In this document: positions 1 through 11,068 of the stretch, piece after piece
Position numbering within the stretch: the first letter of the stretch is position 1
Layout: every line of letters begins with the position of its first letter
NCBI GenBank assembly: GCA_034509925.1
Contig: CM067534.1
Location: forward strand, 5,448,501 to 5,512,500
Direction of reading: 5' to 3'
Length of the DNA: 64,000 nt
Origin: Hirudinaria manillensis
Taxonomy: Eukaryota > Annelida > Clitellata > Hirudinida > Hirudinidae
Notes under the pieces: model-generated
The model's database searches: none
What the model saw: the letters and a program-made list of their open reading frames with translations, nothing else
What the model was told of the DNA's origin: nothing
Position numbers and translations under genes: made by a program

Positions 1-517
1 ATTGTTCTTCCTGGATGGGTCTTAAGAAAGTAATACAGGAATATGTCCTTTTCGTCTGCTTGGCAATTCACTCTTTTCTCGATCAATTGCTGGGCCATCA
101 TGTTCTTGCCCTTCGTCAGGTCAAAAATCTTCGGTTTGTTTGACATTCGAAGTTTTGTTTTGAGAGAATCTGGAAAAGTTAAATTTATAATTTATGCACA
201 CATTTAAATTTATAATTTATACGTAAATATTAATAAATGACATTAATAATTTATGATGATTAGTAATGGAGTTATCATATTCAAATTAAAATAATTTACA
301 ATTGATATTAAATAATTCTATTCTAATTAATGATTGTCTTATTATTGGATTATTAAAAACACTAACTGAGCTTATCTTCAATCGTTGGGTCCTTCATTCT
401 TTTCTTTTTCTTTAAATCGAGTCTCTTTGGTTTGGAATGGACAAAAGTAAGGGTGGCTGAAAAGACAAACACCTGCTTCTTTTGATGGCTGAATAAAAAT
501 TAAAATCACTATTATTA

Positions 518-561
<44 letters not shown>

Positions 562-1194
562 GATGTTGTTAAAAATCAATAATTTAACAAAACATCAATG
601 ATGTCCCATCACTATTGTGGCTCCGTCTACTCACCATTTTTGATGCAAATGGCTGAGAATCTGTTCAAGTTCAACAAAGTGATTCTGTTCCATCATGCGA
701 TCCACCTCGTCAATTACTAGAAACTTCAATCCTTCCATTCTGAAAACGTGAGGCTCCCTCTGAAAATAAATGTCACAATGCAGTGTTTAATAGATGCCAT
801 AAATAACATAAAATTAGAAAATAGCAAATGTTGAGTTAAATAAATAATAAATGATAATATTCACAACAATTACATATGCATAACAATTACAATTACACTA
901 TTCAATCTATATTATGGTATAAATGTATACAGAGAATGAGGAAATTAATATTAAAATGTTAACCTCTTGAATGAGTTGCCAGAGCCTTCCAGGTGTGGCT
1001 ATGACTATTTCAGGCTGTTCGCTCAACTTCCTCATTTGCTTCACAGCTGCCAAACCTCCCACGAGGACGACACACTGCAAGAATGGTTTGATTTATTAAC
1101 GTATAAACAATTTATAATTTGAATTTAACACGATATATGAACAAATCAAAACATTATTATTATTATTGTTGTTATTATTATTATATTAATATTA

Positions 1195-1248
<54 letters not shown>

Positions 1249-3477
1249 ATCAAAACATCCTACTAATAACTATGTTGATATTTGTTTGTATAGTGGTACA
1301 AATACAAATACAATTACTTTGATTAGCCAGAAAGGATTCATTAGTAGGATTAGTAGGAAAAAATGAAGAAAACCATAAATTGGCAACTATTGTTATAATG
1401 TCATCAATTGTATTGTTATTATTATTATTATATAGGTATATTATATACCTATAAGTATTATAATTATATTAATGATTAATATTAATTATTATTATATTAT
1501 AGGTATATTATTATATAGGTATATTATATACCTATAATAATTATAATAATAATTATTATTACCTATAATATAATAATAGGTATATTATTATATAGGTATA
1601 TTATATACCTATAATAATTATAATTATTATTATATATAATATACCTATAATATAATGTGATATAATTAAATATCATTAGTTCTTTAGCATTTATTAAAAG
1701 GAGGTTAATGCTGACCACGACACGGCTTAGGTAAAATATATTAATCAGCAATTTAAATAATTTAAATAAATATGAATAAAACCCACTTTAATGTTGGTGT
1801 ACTTGGTTATGGCCTCTATGTGCTCCTTAATCTGCAGGGCAAGTTCCCTCGTTGGAGTCAGGATGAGAGCCTTCAGGTTTTTTCTTTTCACAGTCTCGAT
1901 TTGTTTGCTCTTCTCGGCAGTCGCATCATTTTCTTCCACATCATCATCATCTTCTTCTTCATCATCATCCTCCTCCTTCTCTTCTTCATCATCAACGTTA
2001 TCATCATCGTCGTCGTCATCCCCATCAGAGTGACTTCCATTTCTATCATCATCTTTGTCATCATCATCATCATCATCATTCACTTCTTCATCGACCTCCA
2101 TAGCTTCAACTTGTTGTTCAGAATCTTGTTCCATCTGAAGGAGACGTGCAACAATCGGAATAGCAAATGCCAGTGTCTTTCCACTGCCCTGGAAGTAATT
2201 ATAACTTATAACATATATATAAATAATATATAATAGACATAACAGGTAACAGCTTAGCAATAATAGTTATCAATAATTTTAAAAAAATATAAGTTATAAT
2301 GATGTTTCTATACTCTCCACATCAATCATCTGAATAATAAACACTATTTATAATTTGTTGGTAGATTTTAGATTTTTTGTTTTTGTCATTTGCAGTGATT
2401 AATTTATATTTTTGAATTAATTTTTCTTTTAATTTTAATTCAGTCAGACTTTGATTGGTTGGTGCCAATAGTTTCAAAAACATTCTTACTGTTTCAGCAG
2501 CTCCAATAACATCCAATCTGTCCCTGATGGCCGAAGGAAGGGCAAGGGACTGGATGGGAGTCGGTGATGTGAAGTTTTTCTCCTTCAAAGCACGGAGGAC
2601 TTCGGTTGGAACGAACAAAGGGTCCCAGGCTGACATGTCACTGAGATCAATTGTTTTGTCATCTGTTAACATAAAATCATCAACAATATTACACTGTTAT
2701 GCTGCTATCATTACAAATCATAGTCAGGTAATACTCATCAAACTGTTGCCTTGGTTTTATCACACCAATTCATAAAATAATAATGTTAATATGTTAAGTA
2801 ATAAATTGTTTCCTGCCTTCTACTTCGGTCTGGGGTTCCTCTTCATTGGAGTCGTTGCTGTTTATGCAATCTTTTACAGGTTCGGTGATCACTGACTCAA
2901 CTTTTCCACGCTGTTTAGATTTTTGCTTCTTTTTCTTCTTCTTCTCCTTCTTCTTTGTCATTTGTTCTTCTGGAATTAAATTAAACGTTTAAAGTACTTT
3001 TAAATATAAACATCATTGCACTGTGACATATTTATCTATAATTTTCATGTTTTTCTAGAAATTCATTAAAGATGACTAAGCGCCATTGAGAATTATTCTC
3101 TAAAATGTTTAACCTGAATTTTGGTTTTCGATTTCTGCATCCCCAGCATCCAATTTGACTTTTTTAGTTTCCTCATTTAGATCAAGAGGTTCGGCCTTTC
3201 TCTTATTTTCAAAAATAGTGTAAAACAGATTAACAATAGCAACAATTAATAATAAAACATTAAATTATGATATCAATAGCTATAAAACTATATAATATAC
3301 ATATGAAAACTATAAAACTCATACTTTTTTGCTTTTGCTTTTTTTTAAATCAGAAAAATCCTCAACGACATAATCGGTTAATTCTTGAAACTCAATTAGG
3401 TCGGCAAAACTATCGTCGTAGTCATCTTTATTTAATTTTACAGTTTCCCATTTCTTCTTTGCCACGATTCTCCTCAT
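1..3477 (-). CDS. DDX24: ATP-dependent RNA helicase DDX24 (5' part, cut by window edge)
   Basis: DEAD-box helicase of the DDX24/Mak5 family, which acts in the nucleolus in large ribosomal subunit assembly. Exons on the minus strand: 3477-3325, 3201-3114, 2969-2817, 2662-2490, 2188-1787, 1074-964, 759-635, 488-367 and 169-1; phases agree throughout. The start is the ATG at 3477, giving MRRIVAKKKW. Residues about 30-37 (FQELTDY) match the DDX24 N-terminus, followed by a Lys-rich stretch. Helicase motifs in order: W..L..P and PTPIQ (Q motif), AAETGSGKT (motif I, split by an intron), PTRELA (Ia), ATPGRL (Ib), DEVD in place of DEAD (II), SAT (III). Reading stops inside the second RecA domain. Between motifs I and Ia lies an Asp/Glu-rich insert of about 55 residues; DDX24 proteins are known to carry an acidic insert there. 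The intron after 2817 appears to use a GC donor. The gene is head-to-head with the lectin-like gene. Confidence 0.93.
519..561. repeat. (ATT)n microsatellite
   Basis: Near-perfect TTA/ATT repeat in a DDX24 intron (between the exons at 635 and 488). The same motif is widespread in the window. Confidence 0.9.
1155..1248. repeat. Imperfect (ATT)n microsatellite
   Basis: ATT repeat broken by single-base changes (GTT, AGT), upstream of exon 6 inside the DDX24 intron. Confidence 0.85.
1431..1613. repeat. Cluster of three perfect palindromes in a DDX24 intron
   Basis: The 23-base sequence with arms TATAGGTATA / TATACCTATA around a TTA centre occurs at 1431-1453, 1514-1536 and 1591-1613. Partial copies containing TAATAATAGGTATA and ATACCTATAATA lie between and after them, up to about 1660. 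The whole patch lies in the intron between exons ending 1787 and starting 1074. It could form hairpins or cruciforms; no coding potential is seen. Confidence 0.85.
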
Positions 3478-4032
3478 TTTTGAGCGATAAACAAATCACA
3501 ACAGACACGCTCAAATCGAAATGCCCCTAGCGATGTTATCCAATGAAAATTTAAAATCGTTTTAGGTAAACAAATAATTTGAAATACATTGCCAAACCAT
3601 TGAATCATTTTTGGACGAATGGCTTTTAACTTATGTAGCACATAAAATGTGAAAAATTAACTGGTACTCGTAAAAGAATTGTTATATCAAAGTAGTTTAT
3701 ATTATTTTGGGGGCAAATGCACAAAGAAGTGCACTTACGTTGTTCAACGCACAATGCTTTTCCTTCTAAAAATTTATCTAAATTCAATACTTTTTTGATG
3801 GTGATCAAATAGGTTGTCCTAAGGAATTATGAAGCTGCGGTAGACTTAGCGAAATGTTTTTCACGACCACGTATTCATTATTAAATAGCCAATCAGTCCT
3901 GATTATTTTGCTTGTACAAAATTCAGGAACGTTCTTTACAGAACTTCATTGAGTAAAATGATCCTAGATTTTCATAGGATTAAAAGTTGAATTTAAACCA
4001 CGAATTTTGATTAATTTGAACTAAATTTGGTC
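3478..4032. other. Intergenic, shared head-to-head upstream region
   Basis: About 555 bases between the DDX24 start codon (minus) and the lectin-like start codon (plus). It probably holds both promoters. I see no convincing TATA element or further exon. Confidence 0.5.
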
Positions 4033-4964
4033 ATGCAAGCCGGGTTTATTTCCTCGTTTTCGATTTTTTTGATAATCCTGTCCTCAAACAATACATGCAT
4101 GGTGTTCGAGACTTTTAAAAAGATCCCTGCACTCGTCTCGTACTCCTTGATGCCCAACGACACTGTCAAGTTCATCACTCCATCTCGTATCAAATGCATT
4201 CTCACATGCCTTCAAAGCATCCAAATCTGTGTCAGGATCAGTTACATTCTTCAAGGACGCGTCTGCTCTCTATTTCCATCAAGAACTTCTGCAGAAAATC
4301 TCGTGGACATGTCGGACGGACAATGTTTAATTTACCAGAGAAGAGGTTAATGTAATCACAAGGATATATATAGGAAAATAACTTAACAACTCCTTAATTA
4401 AAGAATACTATTTATTTTAAAAGAACGAGATTGTTCGCAAGGATTTGAACGCGTAGAAGATGATGCAGTCTGCTTAAAGCTAGTGGTGGGAGCCTGGAAT
4501 TGGACTGAGGCCAGGAAGACTTGCAACGAACTCCATCGTTACTCTCATCCAATCATTGTGAATGACAGTGAAAAGAAGCAAGCCATAATTGGGTACCTCA
4601 ATTCTATTACAGGTGGCGCTTACACATATATATTTTTTTCTTCGCTAAAATCATGGTAAACATTTAAATAAAAAGATGCTTAATTCATTATGAAGGCCTA
4701 GATAAAACGACATGCATCAGGGCAAACCCAATTCGTATGCCTCTCTGGACAGCTGGTCAAAGATCTCAGTTTACTAGTCCATTCCAGTGGAAACCATTTA
4801 AAAATTCCAGCGTAGACTTTACGGATGAAAATCTTTTTTACGAAGGCAGGCCTAATCCTAGCGGCAGTGAGGAAGTTTGTGTCAAGTTGTGGTACGATGC
4901 TTCTCTGAACTACGAAGACTGTTCAACCAAATATTGCGTTCTCTGTGAAGAATTCCAACCTTAA
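4033..4964 (+). CDS. Secreted protein with Cys-rich N-terminal region and C-type lectin-like domain
   Basis: Exons 4033-4345, 4424-4612 and 4696-4964 join to 256 residues. The N-terminus (MQAGFISSFSIFLIILSS) looks like a signal peptide. Residues about 55-105 hold regularly spaced cysteines (CILTCLQS, C.R.SY, VCSLF, GQCLIY) resembling a PAN/apple-type module; this is inference. The rest is a C-type lectin-like fold: CSQGFERVEDDAVCLK, WNWTEARKTC, then WTAGQR, FQWKPF and EEVCVKLWYDASLNYEDC ending in CVLCEE. The positions that usually bind calcium and sugar read RPN and WYD instead of EPN/QPD and WND, so calcium-dependent sugar binding is doubtful. A likely polyadenylation signal, AATAAA, lies at 5235-5240. 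The first intron has a weak acceptor (ATTTTAAAAG), but phases agree. The product is probably extracellular; its ligand is unknown. Confidence 0.75.
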
Positions 4965-5418
4965 GTACTATATCAGACTTGTAACACAACTCTCTTTTTA
5001 GAGAAAATTTTAGATTTTTGATCGATCGTTACATTATCAAATGAGATGTTAGGGGTCATCCACAAAAGACGTCGCAAAAATATTTTCATTTTTGACATTC
5101 CCTCTTAACCTCAGAAGTCCGCTTTTGGCAAGGGTCTATTTCCCTTTCCCATGCGGACGTCTTTTACTTTTGACTCATTACAAGAATATCTTCAAAATGT
5201 CTTCCTCTTAATTTATTTGAAATTGTTAAAAGTTAATAAAATTAAGTTTAATTAATTAACTAATACAGTTTCGCAAGAAATAGAACAACAACCTAAATAT
5301 GTTTCGTCACCCATCTGAATTACGTCATCCACAAGTAAACACTCAAAGTACTGAACTTTAATTTTAAGAAACATCTCCAAAACTTATTCCAGCTCCAGTT
5401 ACATCAAAGGAACCAACC
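4965..5418. other. Intergenic / 3' UTR of lectin-like gene
   Basis: Holds the AATAAA at 5235-5240. A short open stretch from an ATG at 5300 (MFRHPSELRHPQ, ending at a GTAAAC) could be a leading exon of the next gene, but its phase does not fit the exon that follows. Confidence 0.4.
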
Positions 5419-6445
5419 ATGGTCGTTACATTTGATTCCGATTCTGAACAGTAAGTAGACATGGCTTCACCTGGTTGTTATTTACAATATGCGGTGTTTT
5501 GCATGATTATTTTACAATTTCACTTTAATCGATAGAAAACCACAAAGAAAGCACTTGAGCAGCGGTAGTGTCGGCAAACTAGAAAATTCTAAATCGAAGA
5601 GCAGAGGTGCTTCACTGTCTTCAAGGAGTTTCGGAAGGGGCGACAGTGGCATTGGAGACAGCAGGAAAATTCATGACGAGGATGCCATTAATTTTCTCAT
5701 GAAATACACCGACGAGAAGGAAAAGAGACCCGAGAGGGAGAGGGAGAGGGAAAGGGAGAGGGAAAGGGAAAGGGAAAGGGAGAGGGAGGTGGAAAGAAGA
5801 CGAGAAACTGTGAAGGAGAAAAGAAGAGAAAGAGCGGGAGACGTTGAGATGGAACGAGAGAAAGAAAAGAACAGGGATGCAGAAGAAGAGGAAGTCGAAA
5901 AAGAGGAAGAACCTCGGAAGAAGGCCAGACGCTGCCTGAGTCTGAAAGCTCAAAGTAATAAGATACTGAAGAGCCACGAGGAAGACTTGCTAGAAGGTAA
6001 ATATATTCAGGAAAACTATATGAATTTGGAATTCAACTCAGAATTGGCAACAGTCACAACTTATTGTGTTCGCAACCTAACTTCAGATTCTGACAATGTT
6101 TTTTTTTGTAACTCTGTTTACATCTACAACATACTTTTCAGGAGATGACGCAAAATATTCGAAAACATACGATGACTGGATGGAAATGAAGGTTTGCAAG
6201 TATTACTTAAGCATCATGCATATATGGAAATATACATGCCTTTAATTGCTAAGGGAATAAAGGAAAGAAAAAGTGCATGGAAGGTGAAGGACGAAGACAT
6301 GGCAGCCTATAGGAGAATGATGAGTTACTATCCACCGAGGGAAGAGGAGTCAACATCGTATGCAAAGAGCTTGTACATCACGGCCGCTTCACTTCTGGCT
6401 GCTGGGGTGACTGTAGCCATTGTCAAGAACAAATTCTTCACATAA
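5419..6445 (+). CDS. Unrecognised protein with Arg/Glu-rich helix and C-terminal membrane segment
   Basis: I do not recognise this gene. The likely chain is 5419-5450, 5536-5996 and 6142-6191, then 6212-6445, giving about 258 residues. The start ATG at 5419 is in ACCATGG context; an upstream exon is possible. Features: Ser-rich N-terminal part, an alternating Arg/Glu run at roughly residues 72-95, further charged helix, a KKARR basic patch, then a conserved-looking segment (KYSKTYDDWMEMK, AWKVKDEDMAAY). The C-terminus has a single hydrophobic segment (SLYITAASLLAAGVTVAIV) followed by KNKFFT, the layout of a tail-anchored protein facing the cytosol. The frame changes between 6191 and 6212. A 20-base GT...AG piece would fix it exactly, but that is far too short for a normal animal intron (see findings). 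AATAAA at 6533-6538 fits the 3' end. Confidence 0.55.
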
Positions 6446-8196
6446 TCTTTCACTAAGATCACCGATGATTATTAATTTATAAAGTTTTTGTCAACACACA
6501 CCTTCAAATTAAGTTTAATTAAGTCTCAAATCAATAAATCATTTCCTCCTTGCCCTATTCTTTAAACTCATTGAGATGTTTTATAAATTGTTCATGCAAG
6601 ACACTCACAAATCAAATTTTGATATCTGACAAATACAGGATACTGCAGACTAGTAGCTATTCATTATTCAAACAGAAATGTACAAGTCGAACGAATATGA
6701 ATGTGCCTTAGTAACAACATCATCAAACAAAACACAAGAACATTTCAGCTTTTCCAGTCCCTTTTGTCCCTTCTCATCACTAGTCAAAAGGCCAACAGTA
6801 ATCCAGATATTGTACTCCACTTCCACAAAAACAATAATCACTTAACATTGCCCTTTATTTATAGAACTTTACACTAGTAGTTATGGTCGATGTAATAAAA
6901 TACTATTTCCTGCATAGGAAGAGACACCATCCATAATCTTTGAAATTGCCTCTTAACTACATCAAAGTTATTTTTCCATGGAGTTTTATTCATATTCACA
7001 TTTTGCTTCACAAACATATTGAAATTTTATTAAGTGAGAATAGGGACATGAAATAAAACTGAACAATTGTACTCTACGGGTTTTCAGAAAACTAGACAAA
7101 ATGTAAAATTTTAGCCCCTGTCCCAGCATTATGACAGGTACTCTAGAATGCTAAAAAAGCGGATCGATAAGATAATTTGCAGGTGGAGAGAGGAGTAGCA
7201 AGGGGGTCATTCATAAAAGGGCCTCAGAGAAAATAACGTATTTTCAAAAAATTAATACGAAGACGAATATAAGAGCTGTAACATGTATTTACAACTTTAT
7301 AAACATAATTTTATATATACGTTTTTGTATTTTATCGAGTTCAAATTTAGTAACGTTGATTTTAATATTGTTAATAAACTTTTAAAAATTAGACCATCAA
7401 GGATTAAAATATTCATTTGTCAGAATAATGGTCGACAAACTTAACATTAAGATAAACTGTTTGGATACTTTCTCCTAATTACAAGGCCAGCGACAAAGTC
7501 ACACCAGGCCTTTGTTGGTCGTTTGGTATTTTTGGCGTCCTAAATAGGACCAATGTTGTTCTGCTCTTACGCTTTAAATTGGCCTAACAACATTGGCGCA
7601 TTGAAGGACAGGGACATCTAATTTCCTTATTAAATAATTTCACGCATTTCCTCTCAAGTATTGGTGAAAATCCCACAACCTCTGGTGGTCTAGCAACCAA
7701 TGCTCCTTTAAAACTGTGAAGCAACAAAGCTGATACCTCAAACCCAGAGAACAATTTTAAAACTTGCGTTGCGAGTGCATTCAGAATTAGAAATATTAAA
7801 ACTAGTCAGCGCTTAAAATTGGTCCCTCCAGACATGTTTCATCCATTTGCACCATATTGTTAGATAACAGAAAGCCTTTATAGCATTGCATGTCAAAACA
7901 TCAAGTCTCAGCATAGAGCAGGAGCAGATAAATGTATGATCAGCAAGTCTGAAATTCATAACTCAAAAAGTGATTATCTCAACCACAAAATTTCAACAAA
8001 AAGTAAACAATATTGAAAAACAACTATATAAATATTTTCTTCAAAATATAACAAAATTATATGTACATATCTGCAAACCACTGCAGTTCAATTTCTAATT
8101 TAAGGTGCTAAAAATGAATAGAAACATATAAAGATATAATAAATTTTAGCCGTAAAATTAGGTCATAGATCCACATGCTGAAGACGAAGTGCTGAA
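6446..8196. other. Intergenic, no gene seen
   Basis: After the AATAAA at 6533 this is AT-rich sequence without a supported exon on either strand. One 11-base inverted repeat, CCAATGTTGTT at 7550-7560 and AACAACATTGG at 7586-7596, is the only structure I noticed. Confidence 0.5.
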
Positions 8197-9056
8197 TCAA
8201 TTCGGTGATATTAAAGACCAGAAAAATTCGTCATTCGTTCTATTTGTGGCAGTGGCTCCTTCCGATGATCTGTTAGTTTTGCATGTGTACAGAAAATAAG
8301 TTAAAACTTCCTTCTGGTCCACTACTAGTTTGCTGAAGTGCTTGGCCACAACCTTAAAAGAATAATAGATGTTATGAAAATTGTAAGGAATTAACCCCCA
8401 AAATAAATAGTATTACATAAGTTAATTCAAAGTTAAATGAGGTTTACCTCTGACAACTGGGCTTTATTAAAACCAGGCCTCGTTATGAGTTTAAAATGCC
8501 TTTTGTACCTTCGCAGCAGACTTACTGGTAGAGCATGAAAATTTATCTGTAACATAATATGATGAAATTGTCAATGAGGACAGAAATTTATTGAATCATT
8601 TTTGAATCCTTACCTCAGAATGGCTTAGTTTGTCACCAGAGCAATTAAAATCTGCCTTGACATCCCTAACTTTCTGCTGATTTCGGAAGTTTTGCAAAGT
8701 ATTCTTGTGAACATCGCAAATATACTTATGATTCGCCTATAAATGTTTGATTGGTAAAATTAAAGTAATCATTAATCTCCCTGTTTTGGTCAACTTACGC
8801 CTTGATCGACTACAAGTTTAGGACGTTTATGTTGCATCGTCTTTTGTATCCTCGGGTTGTAGCATGCATTTCCTGCTGGTCGACCACATCTCGTGCCAGA
8901 ATCCAATATGCAGCAAGTGATATTAGTTCTACGCTGCTGGCTTTCGTCTTCTGAATTTGTATTCAACATCTGTTGAAATGGCATAAATGTTCAACGTAGA
9001 AATCAAAATCAGTAACGATTCAACACTAATAAGTTCAAACAACAAAATCTTACCAT
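8197..9056 (-). CDS. SAP30: Histone deacetylase complex subunit SAP30
   Basis: SAP30/SAP30L links Sin3 to DNA and to the HDAC core in the nucleus. Exons on the minus strand: a first exon ending in ATG at 9056-9054, then 8969-8799, 8736-8614, 8546-8448 and 8352-8197. All internal junctions are phase 0, giving 182-183 residues, the size of SAP30L. The zinc module is clear: CCILDSGTRCGRPAGNACY, then YICDVHKN, the C..C...C..H ligands known in this family. It is followed by a basic region (RIQKTMQHKRPK). The C-terminal Sin3-binding domain reads LLRRYKRHFKLITRPGFNKA, AQLSEVVAKHF, VLTYFLYTCK. The start may be the ATG at the end of the first exon or the ATG that opens the second (8969); both are in frame. 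It is divergent from the small gene at 9731. Confidence 0.94.
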
Positions 9057-9730
9057 TATCTACAAAGCAACTTGTGTCTACATAAGATATTTTAGGTTCA
9101 GGGTAGCCTAGCTGTTTTTTATTTTAAAAGTAAATTTAACTTTAACTAACAAATTTAATTTTAAATTGACATTTTGCAATTTCAATTGCAACTTTGCAAC
9201 TAGTATTAATATTTTAAATTTTCTTGTTTTTAATAAATTATGTTGGAAATTAAATAATTATAGGCAGCTGTTTATTAAGAACCACTGCTATTCAATACCT
9301 AGCTCAATACAAATTACAAAATTTTACAATTTATTTCAGGCAAGTAAATTAATATATTTTAGAGTGCTCAATTTCTGGAAGTAGATAAAAAAACGAGCTC
9401 GATAAAAAAAACCGACGAAAATTAGACCAAATGAAACATTGACAAAATATAAATGTTCAATATAATTTCTAACGATATAATTAATTTTTGACTTACTATT
9501 TGTGTCATAATGTTTTTTGAAAGTGTAAATCAAAATCAATCTCCCAAATTCTAAATTAAAGAAATATGTAATTTTAATTTTACTTAATTTTACCTATTCT
9601 TTTGCACATAATACATTGTTAAGTAGGTATCTCTAAAAATCCTATCAATCGATTTAAAGCAGCACAGCTGACCAGCTGGACATTTGCGTTTTATCCCGAC
9701 ATCAATTTTGTGTTATCCATTCCAATATAC

Positions 9731-10563
9731 ATGGAAAAAAGCAGCCTAGAAACAGGTAGGTTGTTGTTCTAACAATTTAGTCTAATAAAAAAAATCATTT
9801 AAAATGTGCATATCTTTCTGTATTGTGCTTTTCAAGCCTTATTGCGAAAGTAAGTTTTTATTTGCTGCTTTAAAAATGTGCTCTTATTTTGACATTTTAA
9901 GTTAAGATTTTTGAAAGCTCTTAGAGGCATCTGTTATCTATTTTTGGTTCACATTTAAATTTTGAGATTAATCGATCGGCCTTTAGCTGCCTGCATTGCT
10001 TGTATAATTGACTACAAATTAAATGCAGTTAATGGCTAAGGTTTGCGAAAAATCACGATATTATTTACGAAGAAGTGCCCTTCGAGACAATGTTGGGATT
10101 AATTAAATGGCTTAAGGTAATAGATGTAAGGAATCATTGCTCTGAAAAGCGGCAGATCAAGAACACTTTGGGAGGGACTTTGAGAGGAGTGAAAATGTGA
10201 TGGGGCTGGGCACGCTAAAATTTCAGTGATGTTTTATTAACTAGATATTAAATTTAGAGGTTGAATATTAGGGATAGCCAGGCATAAAAAAATTTGGTTA
10301 TTTCTCCTGTTTAACAATATGAAGAAATTAAAATAATAAAATATCATGAGTAAAATTAATTAAGTTTTATTTATGAGAAGTTTTTATGTGATTACAGTTT
10401 GTTACTCCTTTTAGCGTCTGCTATATTTTATGGCTCGGATAAATATGAAAAACATGGATATGAGAAAAAATGCGAGGCATACCACAACATATTTGACGAG
10501 TCTGGTCATGTTAAGAATGATATTGTTAAAAACAGATGTCGGTGGTTAATGGAGCTACATTAA
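9731..10563 (+). CDS. Small unrecognised protein (57 aa, two exons)
   Basis: I do not recognise this family. Exons 9731-9755 and 10415-10563 join in phase 1 to give 57 residues, ending MELH at the TAA at 10561. The donor ACAG|GTAGGT and acceptor CTCCTTTTAG are both good. The second exon encodes a charged segment with three cysteines or cysteine-like positions (GYEKKCEAYHN, KNDIVKNRCRWLM). An alternative first exon is possible at 9804-9849 (ATG to a strong GTAAGT donor), which also joins in phase and would give 64 residues with a more hydrophobic start (MCISFCIVLFKPYC). It lies downstream of SAP30 in divergent orientation and about 500 bases before the nesprin start. Confidence 0.45.
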
Positions 10564-11068
10564 CTTTCAATTTGAATGCAATTATGTATCCAAAATAGCC
10601 ACAATTCTTAATTGCGCATATCGTATCAATATTGCTCTTATTCCATTCAAGCCATTTAATGTTTGTATATACATTTAATCGAGGGTCCTTATTTTAACAC
10701 AACTAGTGAATGGATTATTACTTGTGAGGTGAAAATGTGGCTTTTGAGGCGTCTCAACCTCGAATACACTGTTGTTTGACAACCTTTGGCAAGATAATCT
10801 AAATAAATTACCATCACTAATTTATGGTAATGCAGAGCAATTACATGTCAACATTAAACAGTCTGTTATTAGATAAACAACTAACAATTATTCATGTCCT
10901 AAACTTGAAAATAATTAATTCATCCGTCGCACTGGCAACCGAAAGAGTTGAATTGCGCGGTGGTGTCGGCCGCGTTGCTTATGTGTATTCAGGGAACGTT
11001 CAGTACTTTACTTTTGTCTGATGTCTGGTTGTTAACTGGGTATTCTCTTCATTTTCAAATGTTAACGC
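10564..11068. other. Intergenic, upstream of nesprin
   Basis: AT-rich; probably contains the nesprin promoter and 5' UTR. No supported coding exon. Confidence 0.5.

Noticed and set aside
1119-1322. Plus-strand ORF rich in Tyr, Leu and Ile
   Set aside because: Translation of the ATT microsatellite in an intron.
1772-2233. Open frames on both strands across the CAT/ATG-rich region of DDX24
   Set aside because: They are shadows of the Asp/Glu-rich insert encoded on the minus strand; the repeat keeps several frames open.
6192-6211. Accepting the 20-base segment as a genuine micro-intron
   Set aside because: All other introns here are over 60 bases. It is kept as an open question in the findings, not as an annotated intron.
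7550-7596. 11-base inverted repeat as a microRNA gene
   Set aside because: The stem is too short and does not extend in either direction.
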